Shown here in pieces: positions 52,328 to 61,286 of a stretch of 64,000 bases of DNA. Numbering within the stretch: the first letter of the stretch is position 1; every line of letters begins with the position of its first letter. The notes below the pieces were generated by a model that searched no databases, was not told where the DNA came from, and saw only the letters and a program-made list of their open reading frames with translations. Origin of the DNA: Pseudomonas sp. ABC1. Lineage in GTDB: Bacteria; Pseudomonadota; Gammaproteobacteria; Pseudomonadales; Pseudomonadaceae. The DNA is taken from NCBI RefSeq assembly GCF_013395055.1, contig NZ_CP058349.1, forward strand, positions 3,971,897 through 4,035,896, written 5' to 3'. Position numbers and translations under genes: made by a program.

Positions 52328-53686
52328 TCAGGTAACCGGCAAGGTGACGCGAGCCTCCAGACCGCCCCGTTCGCGGTTGGTGAGTGTCAGTGTGCCGCCG
52401 TGTTCGAGGGCCATTGCCCGTGCGGCGGACAGCCCCAGGCCAACGCCACCGGTGTGCTTGTTGCGCGAGCCTTCGAGGCGGAAGAAGGGCTTGAACACGG
52501 CCTCATGCAGTTCGGGAGCGATACCCGGCCCACGGTCGAGTACACGAATTTCCAGCCTCTTGGCCTGGGTTTTCAACTGGATGCCTGGCTCGCTACCGTA
52601 TTTGATCGCGTTGTCCAGCAGGTTGACCAGCATGCGTTTGATACCGATGGGGCGGCCCCGGTAAACGAGATGCTCGGGGCCTGACAGGCGCACCTCTGTG
52701 CCCGTATCCCGGTAATCGTCGACGATGGTCTGCAGCAGTGCGGCAAGGTCGAAGGCAGTGACCGGTTCCAGCCTGGCCTCGTCGCGAAAGAAATCCAGCG
52801 CGCTGTTGACCATCGCCTGCATCTCGTCGACGTCGCGGAACAGCTTGGCCTGCTGCTCGGCATCCTCGATGAACTCGCCCCGCAAACGCATGCGGGTCAG
52901 CGGTGTGCGCAAGTCGTGGGAGATGGCCGCGAGCATTTGCGTACGGTCATTGATGAAGTGTTGCAACTGGGCCTGCATGGCATTGAACGCGACGATGGTC
53001 TGGCGGATTTCTCGTGGGCCGGTCACCTCGATCGGCGGTGCCTTGAAGTCCGTGCCAAAGCGGCGCACGCCTTGTGCGAGGCGCTCCAGCGGGCTTGCCA
53101 GATGCCGAGTGGCGACCAGGGCGACGATGAGTGTCGACAGCATGACCAGTGCGATAACAACCAGGTTTCGCGGCAACTCGTCCAGCCCCCAATAGCGTGT
53201 GGGGGCTGAGAACATGACCCAGGAGCCATCCTGCAACTCGATCAGCAAGGCATAGCGTTTGCCGGGCTGTTGTGCCGGCCAGTCGCTCGGCTGGTAGGCC
53301 TCGATCCGCGCGCCAGCGTTGGGCAGGCGCTGGCGCAGGCGTTCGGAGCCGACCTTGAAGTCCGCGTCTTCCAGCTGGGGTACGCCGGCGTCTGCATGGT
53401 GGCGCAGCCATTCGGCCGTGTAGGTCTGGTCACTGGCGGCCCTGGCAATCTGCGCACGTTGCGCCGGACTGGCCGCGTCGATGATGCGGGTGACGCTGGC
53501 CACCTGTTCCATCAAGCCGATTTCCGTCAACGATGGTTGGGCCCAGACCCCGGCCAACTGGCTGAACACGGCATTGAAGGCCAGGGCGGTCAGCATCGCC
53601 GCGAGGGTCGTCAGGGCGATCCAGCGTGCGACCGTATCGCTGGGTCGGTAGAGCCAGCCGCGTATGACGCGCATGATGCGTATCAC
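52328..53686 (-). CDS. Two-component sensor histidine kinase
   Basis: A 452-residue EnvZ-like kinase. It has transmembrane segments at about 20-43 and 180-200, a periplasmic sensor region between them, a HAMP domain (SPLERLAQGVRRFG), H-box ISHDLRTPLTRMR, N-box NLLDNAIKYG, and DRGPGIAP / GVGLGLSAARA in the ATPase domain. The GTG at 53686 overlaps the response-regulator stop (GTGA) and suggests coupling; ATG at 53674 is the alternative. A longer frame to 53983 would read through the regulator gene and is rejected. The signal is unknown. Confidence 0.93.
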   Translation of the reverse strand: MIRIMRVIRGWLYRPSDTVARWIALTTLAAMLTALAFNAVFSQLAGVWAQPSLTEIGLMEQVASVTRIIDAASPAQRAQIARAASDQTYTAEWLRHHADAGVPQLEDADFKVGSERLRQRLPNAGARIEAYQPSDWPAQQPGKRYALLIELQDGSWVMFSAPTRYWGLDELPRNLVVIALVMLSTLIVALVATRHLASPLERLAQGVRRFGTDFKAPPIEVTGPREIRQTIVAFNAMQAQLQHFINDRTQMLAAISHDLRTPLTRMRLRGEFIEDAEQQAKLFRDVDEMQAMVNSALDFFRDEARLEPVTAFDLAALLQTIVDDYRDTGTEVRLSGPEHLVYRGRPIGIKRMLVNLLDNAIKYGSEPGIQLKTQAKRLEIRVLDRGPGIAPELHEAVFKPFFRLEGSRNKHTGGVGLGLSAARAMALEHGGTLTLTNRERGGLEARVTLPVT

Positions 53687-54396
53687 CGTTTCACCAGCAC
53701 CTGGGGCGTGAACAGGTATCCGCTGTTGCGCACGGTGCGGATCATCGGTTGGGCGCCGGGATCGCGCTCCAGCTTGCGCCGCAGGCGGCTGACCTGGACA
53801 TCGATACTGCGATCGAAGGCGTCGTGGGCTTCGCCCCGGGTCATGTCCAGCAACTGCTGGCGTGTCAGTACGCGCCGTGGGTGTTCGGCCAGCACCAGAA
53901 GCAATTCGAACTCGCCGGCCGAGAGCGGAATCATGACCTTGTCCGGCGAGCGCAACTCGCGGCGCGTGACATCCAGTTGCCAATCGGCGAACTCCAGCGT
54001 CGGGCGAGGCTTGTCGCTGCGCACGTCCTTCACTTCTCCCGTGCGCCGCAACACGGCACGGACCCTGGCCAGCAGTTCGCGGGCATCGAAGGGTTTCGTC
54101 AGGTAGTCATCGGCGCCGAGTTCGAGGCCCACGATGCGGTCGCTGAGTTCGCCCATCGCGGTGAGCATGATCACTGCGATGGAATGTTCGCTGCGCAGGC
54201 GCTGGCAGAGCACCAGGCCGCTTTCTCCCGGCAGCATGACATCGAGGATGACGAGGTCCGGCAACTGCTTCTGCATGGCTTGCCACACGCCGTGGCCATC
54301 CGTTGCCACGGCCACGTGGTAGCCGTGTCGTTCGAGGAATTTCTTCAGCAGGTCGAGAACCTCGAGGTCATCGTCCACAAGCAACAGATGGGTCAC
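53683..54396 (-). CDS. OmpR-family response regulator
   Basis: A 237-residue regulator. The receiver domain has the acidic pocket (LLVDDDLEVLD), the phospho-acceptor Asp in VILDVMLPGESG and the Lys in LTKPFDARELL. The C-terminal winged helix (about 140-232, SIDVQVSRLRRKLERDPGAQ) is OmpR-type. It should be phosphorylated by the kinase whose start overlaps its stop. Its targets are unknown; the divergently transcribed mlaA-like gene is a candidate. Confidence 0.95.
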   Translation of the reverse strand: MTHLLLVDDDLEVLDLLKKFLERHGYHVAVATDGHGVWQAMQKQLPDLVILDVMLPGESGLVLCQRLRSEHSIAVIMLTAMGELSDRIVGLELGADDYLTKPFDARELLARVRAVLRRTGEVKDVRSDKPRPTLEFADWQLDVTRRELRSPDKVMIPLSAGEFELLLVLAEHPRRVLTRQQLLDMTRGEAHDAFDRSIDVQVSRLRRKLERDPGAQPMIRTVRNSGYLFTPQVLVKR

Positions 54397-54567
54397 CAGA
54401 AAGCACGCCGTGTGGCCAGTTCAGGAGCGGTTATCTAAAACCATTGCACGACGCCCGTCATATATTTCAATCCGGCAATAAAGCCGCGTCCTGGAAACAA
54501 TCGGGAAATCCTGCGGAAAAACACCCTGGGCAGCATCGCCTGGAGTTCCTTCCCGAGAGCGTTGCCG

Positions 54568-55347
54568 ATGTCGACCATGCCATCTTCTTCCCCTGTGTTA
54601 CGCACACTGGCCATTGCTGCCTTCGCCGTATTCGCCAGCGGCTGCGCAACGCAGCCTCCGTCAGTGGCTACTGACGCATGCCCTGTGCGGCCTGTCACCG
54701 AGCATGACCCGGCCGAGTCGCTGAACCGTGGTGTCTTTGCCTTCAATCGAACGCTGGACCGTTACCTGCTGGCGCCCGTGGCCAGGGGATACCGCCATCT
54801 GCCGCTGTTCGTGCAGCACGGTGTGCACAACTTCGTGGCCAATTTCGGCGAGCCGAAGGTGTTTATCAACGACCTGTTGCAGGGCAATGCACAGCGCTCG
54901 GCGAGAACCGTTGGCCGCTTTGCGCTCAACACCACCGTGGGCATCGTTGGCCTGGTCGATGTTTCCGGGCGCATGGGCATCGAGCGGCACCAGGCCGACT
55001 TTGGCCAGACCTTCGGTGTCTGGAATATCGCCGATGGCCCCGTCGTCGAACTGCCCCTGTTGGGGACCGGCAACCTACGGGATGCGAGCGGGCGGGTGCT
55101 GGGGCTTGCGATCTCGCCCTTCGGCGACAACAGCGACACGCTTGATGCCCTGGCAACGTTCAACACCGTGGGCGGCGTCATCGACGGCCGAGCCGAGGCG
55201 TTGCCGCTAACCCGCGAGCTGGAGCAGGCACCCGACTATTACGCCGCGTTGCGCGACACGGTGGCGGAGCAACGTGCGGATTTCGTCCGGGAAGGAAAGG
55301 CCGGGGTGCCCGTGGATTGCAGCGATGCGGCTGCGCTTGACGATTGA
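54568..55347 (+). CDS. mlaA: MlaA (VacJ) outer-membrane lipoprotein
   Basis: A 259-residue lipoprotein of the MlaA/VacJ family. The lipobox is AVFASGC. The conserved DPAESLNRGVFAFNRTLDRY and FGEPKVFINDLLQGN stretches follow, with the FGQTFGVWNIADGPVVELP region later. MlaA removes mislocalised phospholipids from the outer leaflet of the outer membrane and passes them to MlaC. The start is uncertain: ATG at 54568 or 54577, with TTG at 54562 also in frame. A hairpin follows the stop. Confidence 0.93.
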   Translation: MSTMPSSSPVLRTLAIAAFAVFASGCATQPPSVATDACPVRPVTEHDPAESLNRGVFAFNRTLDRYLLAPVARGYRHLPLFVQHGVHNFVANFGEPKVFINDLLQGNAQRSARTVGRFALNTTVGIVGLVDVSGRMGIERHQADFGQTFGVWNIADGPVVELPLLGTGNLRDASGRVLGLAISPFGDNSDTLDALATFNTVGGVIDGRAEALPLTRELEQAPDYYAALRDTVAEQRADFVREGKAGVPVDCSDAAALDD

Positions 55348-55362
55348 TGCCGTGCAGGAAAT

Positions 55363-55405
55363 GCAGCGTGCCGCCGCTGGCCTGTGGGCCATGGCGGCAC
55401 GCTGC
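55363..55405. terminator. Hairpin between mlaA and the outer-membrane barrel gene
   Basis: A 13-bp stem, GCAGCGTGCCGCC / GGCGGCACGCTGC, with a loop that can itself pair (GGCC/GGCC), between convergent genes. There is no T-run; bidirectional termination is inferred from position and stability. Confidence 0.65.
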
Positions 55406-55417
55406 GGACTCTGCGGT

Positions 55418-56113
55418 CTAGAAGGCGTATTGCACGCCGAACATCAGCGAGTGGGCGCGGTACTCGGTGCGTACGTCGCCTTCCGGCAGGCCGGGGATGT
55501 TGCCGAAGTGGGCCTGGCGCGTGCGCAGGTAACGGTAGTCCATGGACAGCGCCCAGTTGTCGCTCACCGGCATGGCGGCACCGGCGCCCAGTTGCCAGGT
55601 CTGGACATCGTCGCGGTGGGTGGCGCCAAAGCCTACGCCACCGGCCGAGAGGTTCTTGAGCGTCAGCCGGGTGTAGCCCAGCCCGCCACCGATGTACGGA
55701 CGAATCATGTTCAGCGCCGCAGGCATCGGCAGGTCGTACCAGAGGTTGGCCATCAGGCTGCTGCCGGCTTCGGTGCCTTTGCCGTCGATCTTGCCGCCGC
55801 CTTCGTAGACGCGGTTCTCGAACCGGTCCAGCGAGTTCTTGCGATAGCTCAGTTCCAGTTCGGGGCGAAGGCCGCTCGTCGAACGCCAGCCAAGCGCCAG
55901 GCCAACGGCATAGCCGGATTCCAGCGGCTGCTCGAAATTCATTTCGACGAAATCCAGGCCGTTCTGCCTCAGGTCCTGGGCCGTGACCCAGTTGGCGCCG
56001 CCCAGCACGCTGGCATACAGGCCGCTTTCTCCGGCCAGGGCCATGGGTGCCATAAGGCAACTGAGTCCTATGGCGGTGGCGCACAACAGGTGGTTTTTCT
56101 TCATTGGATGCAT
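55418..56113 (-). CDS. Outer-membrane beta-barrel protein
   Basis: A 231-residue protein with a signal peptide (MKKNHLLCATAIGLSCLMAP, cut near ALAGES). Amphipathic strands of an eight-stranded barrel follow (GLYASVLGGANWVTA, GYAVGLALGWRS, YIGGGLGYTRLTL), and it ends in Phe (MFGVQYAF), the outer-membrane assembly signal. It belongs to the OmpA/OmpW-like porin-fold group. It is the last gene of the biosynthetic operon, 13 bases after the SRPBCC gene, so it may help export or sense the product. An ATG at 56104 is an alternative start. Confidence 0.85.
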   Translation of the reverse strand: MHPMKKNHLLCATAIGLSCLMAPMALAGESGLYASVLGGANWVTAQDLRQNGLDFVEMNFEQPLESGYAVGLALGWRSTSGLRPELELSYRKNSLDRFENRVYEGGGKIDGKGTEAGSSLMANLWYDLPMPAALNMIRPYIGGGLGYTRLTLKNLSAGGVGFGATHRDDVQTWQLGAGAAMPVSDNWALSMDYRYLRTRQAHFGNIPGLPEGDVRTEYRAHSLMFGVQYAF

Positions 56114-56126
56114 GGGGTCCTACCGG

Positions 56127-56627
56127 TTACAGGTGAATGGGCGTGGCGGATGTCTGTGGCTGTGGGGCGGCGGCTCTTCGTTCGGCCAGTGCGCGCAGGT
56201 TGTCCAGTGCCTGGCCCATGGCGGTGCCCAGTACCCTGCGCAGAAGGCCTCGGTAGAGGAAGCTCAGGGGGCCCGAGAGGCTGGCGCCGTGGATGACCAG
56301 GGTTTCGCGGTCGCTGATCGGGCGCAGGTCGTGGGTGAAGACCAGGTCGATCCAGAGCAGCCTGGCGCTGTTGCGGTAGCTTTCCATAGGCACCACCTGT
56401 TCCAGCACGAGGGGCATGTTCAGGCCGTTCGTGAGGGTGCAGCGGCCACGGCTGCCCGCCTGGAACGGGCCGTCGAGCACGCATTCGCGCACGTCGCGGT
56501 CCCATTGCGGCGAGCCGGGGAAGTCGCTCCAGATCTTCCAGATTTCGGCGGCGGGCGCCTGGACGCGGGTTTCCACTGTCACATCGGTCATGGGGTCGTC
56601 TCGGAGAAGTCGTGAATGGGCGCTCAT
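56127..56627 (-). CDS. SRPBCC-fold (START/Bet v1-like) protein
   Basis: A 166-residue protein with the SRPBCC pattern: TVETRVQAPAAEIWKIWSDF, then WDRDVRECVLDGPFQAG, and a C-terminal helix (GLLRRVLGTAMGQALDNLRA). Such proteins bind hydrophobic ligands; in biosynthetic clusters some act as polyketide cyclases or carriers. The ATG at 56627 overlaps the ketosynthase stop (ATGA); the shorter start at 56591 gives the usual family N-terminus. Its place in the operon suggests it handles the synthase's product. Confidence 0.8.
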   Translation of the reverse strand: MSAHSRLLRDDPMTDVTVETRVQAPAAEIWKIWSDFPGSPQWDRDVRECVLDGPFQAGSRGRCTLTNGLNMPLVLEQVVPMESYRNSARLLWIDLVFTHDLRPISDRETLVIHGASLSGPLSFLYRGLLRRVLGTAMGQALDNLRALAERRAAAPQPQTSATPIHL

Positions 56628-59600
56628 GCGGACTGCGCCAGGTCGCTGAGTATTTGCGCGGTCAGGGTGGCCTGCCCGATCGAGGTGCCTGCGGCGAACA
56701 GCTCAATGGCGATGCGGTTGGTCTTGAATACCTGGCCGGTTCGGTCGACGGCGCTTGCAGGCGACAATGTCAGCGGCAGGTCGCGGGGCACGGCGCGATT
56801 CAGGCTGAAGTTGAGGGCCAGCAGGTTCATCGGGGTCTTCAGGGGAATACCCATGGCCCCATGGGCGATCTGCATATAGGACTGTCGGGCGATTTCGAGG
56901 AAATAGACCATCGAGTGATGACGCGGATGCCCATCGGCGAACAGGTGGCCGGCCGGTAGCCGGACCGTTTCCACCGATGCCTGCGGGGTGATCGCACTGA
57001 CCAGTACGTTCTCCGGGCGGGCCTTGTGCAGCCAGGCCTGGGCGGTGCAGGGGGCTGCCGTGTGAGGTGTCGCGGGCAAGCGTGGCAGGTGGTCGGTGGC
57101 GGTCGTCATCTGGCAGATGCACATCAATTGCTCATCCTGCAGGAGACGGGCTTCGAAGCTGCCGCTGGTCGTCTGTTGCAGGCGAATCTCCACCGGCGAC
57201 TCCTTCATGACGTAGCGGTGGAACTTGATGTTCAGCGCCTGTACGTAGTCCTCGCCGCGGGTGAGGGCCGGCTCGGCGAACTCCAGCAGTTGCAGAGCGC
57301 CTTCGATCAGCAGGATGCCGGGCACATGGTCCAGCGGATGGTCGAAGAAATATGGATGGTTCTCATCGACGCGAAGCCGTGCGCGGGCACTGCTGGCATT
57401 GCCCTGCGGGTCGCTGATGACCACGTTCCCAGGCGACCGCTGCCAGCCTTCGCGGACCGCCAGCGGTACTCCGGCCATTTTTGGCTGACGTGCCGCACAC
57501 AGCGCCTGCACGGCACGGGTGCGCAGTGCCAGGCTGGCAAGCACGGTGTTCGTCAGGCTCTCGCTGAGCGCCAGCAGGTCGACGTCGTTTGCTGGCAGCG
57601 GAAGGTTGGTGGGCGCTGGGCGGGTTGTCTGCGTTGCCTGAGCCTGGGTGACCTGCGGGGGCTGGCCAGGGTGGTCGAAGCGCAGGGTGAACGGGTGCTT
57701 CACTGCGGCGGGTTCGCCACTGTCGGCCCATTCATTGAGGCGTTCGGTGAAGAGCCAGAGCACGACCCGCTCACCATCCCGGACTTCGATCACGCCGTGC
57801 CGCGGACCTTGTAGCAGCCCTGACAGCAGGGTTTCGATCCCGCTGGCTTCGGCGAGGAAGCCGGTCAGTGCGTGCAGATCGTCGTCGGTGTGGTGAATGC
57901 CCGGTTGCAGGTTGCACACCCGTACTTCGCTATCCAGAGGGGCGCCGGCACGCTGGCGTGCTTCGTCGAGCGAGCCTGTGCCGCTGCCGAGGACTGCGGA
58001 GTGCAGCACCAGCAGGGGTTTGTCCCCGCTGTCGGGGCGATGGCGGCGCAGGGCGACGAGTCCCAGGCCTTCGCCCTGGAGCGGCTGTTGCTGAAGGCGG
58101 GCGCGTTGGAGTTCGAGGTGGCCGCTCATAAAGCGGCCGGCGCCGAGCAGCAGGGTGTCGATGCCATTGCCGAACCACTGCGGCGAGGCCAGCAGGGTGT
58201 GCCAGAACAGGCCGGCGCTGCCGGCCAGGGTCTGGTGGAAGCCCTTGAAGTCGAACACTTTCGCCGGGTAGCCGGAGAGCATGCAGGGCAGCATGGTGGC
58301 GACGTCCGCCACTTCGATGCCGGGTGCCATGCCGTCGCCGTGGCGGAAGAAATCTTCGGCATTGCTGTAGGCGTTGGTGAAGCGCTCGCCGCCCATGTTG
58401 CAGCACATGACCATCGCTGTCCCGCTGGAGCCGGCAAGGTCGGGCAGACGCCGTACGATCTGGCCGACGCGGTCGGTGACCAGCAGCTTGAAAGGGTCGA
58501 TGTGGGCCAGCGGTTTCGGCCCCATGCCGTAACCGGCGATGTCGATGATCCGGTCTTTGGCGAGGAAGTGTCCCCGCATAGGCGGCTTGCCGTCCTCCTC
58601 GACGAAACGTCCGGCGGGAAAGACGACCGGCTGTGCGGGCGCCGACTGCAATTGCCGTTTGAACGCATGCAGCGAAGCGCCGCCGGCCAGCGCTGCTTCC
58701 GCCTCGACGATGGCCAGGTCGAGTTTCACGACACCCTGAGCGGTCGAGGGCGCCGAGGCTGCAGGTTGTCCGGCCTGGTATTCGTCGACGACCAGATGGG
58801 CATTGGCGCCGCCGAAACCGAAACTGGAAATGCCTACGCGCAGCGGGCCGTCCTGGGCGGAGAGCGGTGCCAGGGCCGGGCCGGCCAGTTGCAGGCAGGT
58901 GTCCGCCACCTTCGGGTTGAGCGGGTAGTTCACCTGCGGTGGCAGGCAGCGGTGTTGCAGCATCAGCAGTGCCTTGGCCAGCGAGGCGCCTCCGGCGGCG
59001 GAAAGCGGGTGGCCGATGGTGCTCTTGATCGAGCCGACGGGGACTTTGTCCGATGCGGGTCGATGCGCTGTGAAGAAGCGGTCCAGGGAGCCCAGCTCGG
59101 TCGCGTCGCCCAGTGGTGTGCCGGTGCCATGGGTTTCCACATAGCCGACGGTGGCCGGGTCGAGGTCGGCGTAGGCACGCTGGTAGGCGGTGTACTGGGC
59201 CTGGCGACCGGGCGCGAACACCGAGCCTTCGTTGCCGTCGGCCGACATGCCGACCGCGCGCAGGACGCCCAGTGGCTGGCGCTCGGCCTGCAAGGCGAGG
59301 GCAAGGGGCTCGACCAGAAAGGCCGCTGCGCATTCGCCGGGCACGATGCCGTCGGCGTCCTGGCCGAAGGCTTGCAGGCGTGCGCGAGGGGAGAACGCCG
59401 TCAACTGCGAGAAGCCGAGAAAAAGTGCCGGGGGCATCAAGGCGTTCAGTGCAATGACCACCACCTGGTCGGCCTGGCCGCTGTTGACCAGTGCGCAGGC
59501 CATGTCCACGGCGTAGGGAAACGAGCTGCAGGCGGTGTCCACCGACAGGGCCGGCCCGCCCAGGCCGGTGCGACGGGCCAGTTCGACGATCTGTTCGCCT

Positions 59601-60034
59601 GGCGTATAGCCCTGCCTGGTGTCTGCCGGGCTGTTCTGGCTGGCGATGAAATAGCTTTCATCGCTCCAGGAGGTGGCGACGACCAGCGCCGTGCGCTGGA
59701 GGTCGGGTGACTGGCCCTGGCTGGCGAGCTTCGCGAGCAGGTCGTCGATGACCTTGTGGCCGATCTGCAACTGCCGGCCCTCCAGCAGCGACGGAGTGTC
59801 CTCGGTGTCTTCCAGGCAATAGGCCTCATGCAGGTAGACACGGTCCTTTTCGCCAGGCTTGTCCGAGTGGATACGTTCCCGCGTCAGGCCCCAGCGCGGC
59901 AGCATCGAGCGGCTCTGCGCCGTTTCGCCCGTGGCCAGCAGTTGCCACAGCGCCTCGGTGGAGGTTGCGCCGGGGAACGTTCCGGCCATGGCGCTGAAGC
60001 AGAATTCGGTGGCGTTCTTGACTGCCTTGTCCAT
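56624..60034 (-). CDS. Ketosynthase fused to AfsA-type double hotdog domains
   Basis: A 1,136-residue multidomain synthase. Residues 1-430 are a polyketide-type ketosynthase with C169 (VDTACSS), H302 (ETHGTGTPLGD) and H342 (STIGHPLSAAG). Residues about 470-810 look like a second thiolase-fold unit without an active Cys, comparable to a chain-length factor. Residues about 850-1130 hold an AfsA-like double hotdog (HPYFFDHPLDHVPGILLIEG from H893, and HHSMVYFLEIARQSYM). The order KS, CLF-like, hotdog, hotdog recalls PfaC of polyunsaturated fatty-acid synthases, while AfsA makes butyrolactone signals. It has no ACP or acyltransferase of its own. AAAGGAAAGG precedes the start. Confidence 0.85.
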   Translation of the reverse strand: MDKAVKNATEFCFSAMAGTFPGATSTEALWQLLATGETAQSRSMLPRWGLTRERIHSDKPGEKDRVYLHEAYCLEDTEDTPSLLEGRQLQIGHKVIDDLLAKLASQGQSPDLQRTALVVATSWSDESYFIASQNSPADTRQGYTPGEQIVELARRTGLGGPALSVDTACSSFPYAVDMACALVNSGQADQVVVIALNALMPPALFLGFSQLTAFSPRARLQAFGQDADGIVPGECAAAFLVEPLALALQAERQPLGVLRAVGMSADGNEGSVFAPGRQAQYTAYQRAYADLDPATVGYVETHGTGTPLGDATELGSLDRFFTAHRPASDKVPVGSIKSTIGHPLSAAGGASLAKALLMLQHRCLPPQVNYPLNPKVADTCLQLAGPALAPLSAQDGPLRVGISSFGFGGANAHLVVDEYQAGQPAASAPSTAQGVVKLDLAIVEAEAALAGGASLHAFKRQLQSAPAQPVVFPAGRFVEEDGKPPMRGHFLAKDRIIDIAGYGMGPKPLAHIDPFKLLVTDRVGQIVRRLPDLAGSSGTAMVMCCNMGGERFTNAYSNAEDFFRHGDGMAPGIEVADVATMLPCMLSGYPAKVFDFKGFHQTLAGSAGLFWHTLLASPQWFGNGIDTLLLGAGRFMSGHLELQRARLQQQPLQGEGLGLVALRRHRPDSGDKPLLVLHSAVLGSGTGSLDEARQRAGAPLDSEVRVCNLQPGIHHTDDDLHALTGFLAEASGIETLLSGLLQGPRHGVIEVRDGERVVLWLFTERLNEWADSGEPAAVKHPFTLRFDHPGQPPQVTQAQATQTTRPAPTNLPLPANDVDLLALSESLTNTVLASLALRTRAVQALCAARQPKMAGVPLAVREGWQRSPGNVVISDPQGNASSARARLRVDENHPYFFDHPLDHVPGILLIEGALQLLEFAEPALTRGEDYVQALNIKFHRYVMKESPVEIRLQQTTSGSFEARLLQDEQLMCICQMTTATDHLPRLPATPHTAAPCTAQAWLHKARPENVLVSAITPQASVETVRLPAGHLFADGHPRHHSMVYFLEIARQSYMQIAHGAMGIPLKTPMNLLALNFSLNRAVPRDLPLTLSPASAVDRTGQVFKTNRIAIELFAAGTSIGQATLTAQILSDLAQSA

Positions 60035-60099
60035 AACCCTTTCCTTTGGTTGTGGCGCGCCTGGTCAGGCGCGCGTCTTCATGCCGTCGAGGGAGACTG

Positions 60100-61188
60100 T
60101 CAGCCCATTCGGGCCAGGAGTGCGGCAGCCTCTCGGGGACTGCGGCGCGACATCAGCGCCTCGCCTGCGAACGCGCTGCTCGCGCAGTGCTGTGCCAGGT
60201 TGTTGCACAACGACTCGCGGGCGAAGCCGTCGAGCCCCAGCTCGGAGAAAGGGGTTTCGATATCCAGCGGTTTGCCACCTTCGCCGAGCAGCGGAGCCAG
60301 GGCGTCGAGTAACCTGCCGTCGAGGTCTTGCCGTTCGTTCTGGACGGCTACGGCGATCGGTGTGGTCGCGGCGATGGACGGGGAGTCGGCGAGTACCTGG
60401 CGCAGCAGGTCGATGGTTGCCTGCGGGGTCTGCGGGCCGACCAGTGCACCGCCATGGGCCTTGAGCTGGGGCCAGTCCGCGAGGATCAGGTCGAGGAAGT
60501 CCAGGCGCACCAGCGAGTCCATGCCCAGGCTTTCGTAGCTTTGCTGCCTGTCGATGTCGGGCGCGGCGAAACCGGTGATCTGTGCCAGGTGCTCCATCAC
60601 GCGGGCTTCGACGTCAGGCCCGGGAGATGCCGCTGCAATGTCCAGCAGTTCGAGCAGAGCCGCAGGGGTCTTGAGGTCGAAGAAACCTTTGGCGCGCTCG
60701 CGGATTTCGGGAAATGCCTTGACCAGCGCATCGTAGAGGTCGACCCGGTTCAGCGAGTCCAGGCCCATCTGTTCGAAGCCTTGTTGCAGGTCGAGGTCGT
60801 CTGGTGCAAAGCCGGTGGTGGCGCCGATCTCCTTGCGCAGCCACTGCTCGTAACCCAGGGGCGCCCTTGGCTCTGCCGGGCGAGCGGCCTGGACCACGGT
60901 CAGCAGCGGGGCGGCAGGGCTATCGTCCACGGTGGCCGGGTGGTCCGTGGTCAACGCGGTGGGTTCGTTGCCCGTGTGCAGTTCCCGCAGCACCTGCTGG
61001 TGCGCACTGAGGTAATGCAGGGTGACGGTTTCGGCCTGTTCCAGCAGGCGCACCAGCAGCGCCTCCCGGGCCGGGTGCGCCTCACCCAGCGAGTCGATGA
61101 TTTTCCCTGAAAGATCGAAATAGCCCTGGGCGATCTTTCCATTGGAGACGATGAAATCCTGTACTACGGCATTCCGTGCTGCGCCCAT
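60100..61188 (-). CDS. Triple acyl-carrier-protein, third domain lacking Ser
   Basis: A 362-residue protein with three ACP-like domains. The first two carry the phosphopantetheine serine: S145 in MGLDSLNRVDL and S225 in LGMDSLVRLDFL. The third reads LGLDGFARESL, with G321 in place of serine, so it cannot be loaded. An N-terminal helical region of about 100 residues (VSNGKIAQGYFDLSGKIIDS) is not recognised and may dock to a partner. It lies 65 bases before the ketosynthase gene and should carry its acyl chain. Confidence 0.88.
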   Translation of the reverse strand: MGAARNAVVQDFIVSNGKIAQGYFDLSGKIIDSLGEAHPAREALLVRLLEQAETVTLHYLSAHQQVLRELHTGNEPTALTTDHPATVDDSPAAPLLTVVQAARPAEPRAPLGYEQWLRKEIGATTGFAPDDLDLQQGFEQMGLDSLNRVDLYDALVKAFPEIRERAKGFFDLKTPAALLELLDIAAASPGPDVEARVMEHLAQITGFAAPDIDRQQSYESLGMDSLVRLDFLDLILADWPQLKAHGGALVGPQTPQATIDLLRQVLADSPSIAATTPIAVAVQNERQDLDGRLLDALAPLLGEGGKPLDIETPFSELGLDGFARESLCNNLAQHCASSAFAGEALMSRRSPREAAALLARMG

Positions 61189-61286
61189 CCTGTGTCCCTT
61201 CCGTGAGTCGAAAAATCCGTTTATCGATGAGTCGGGCGTGTCGTGCCCGACCTGTCAGGCGTATCGCCGATCTCCCTGCCGTCCGC

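Noticed and set aside
53687..53983. N-terminal extension of the histidine kinase
   Set aside because: It lies wholly inside the response-regulator gene and translates to basic low-complexity sequence.
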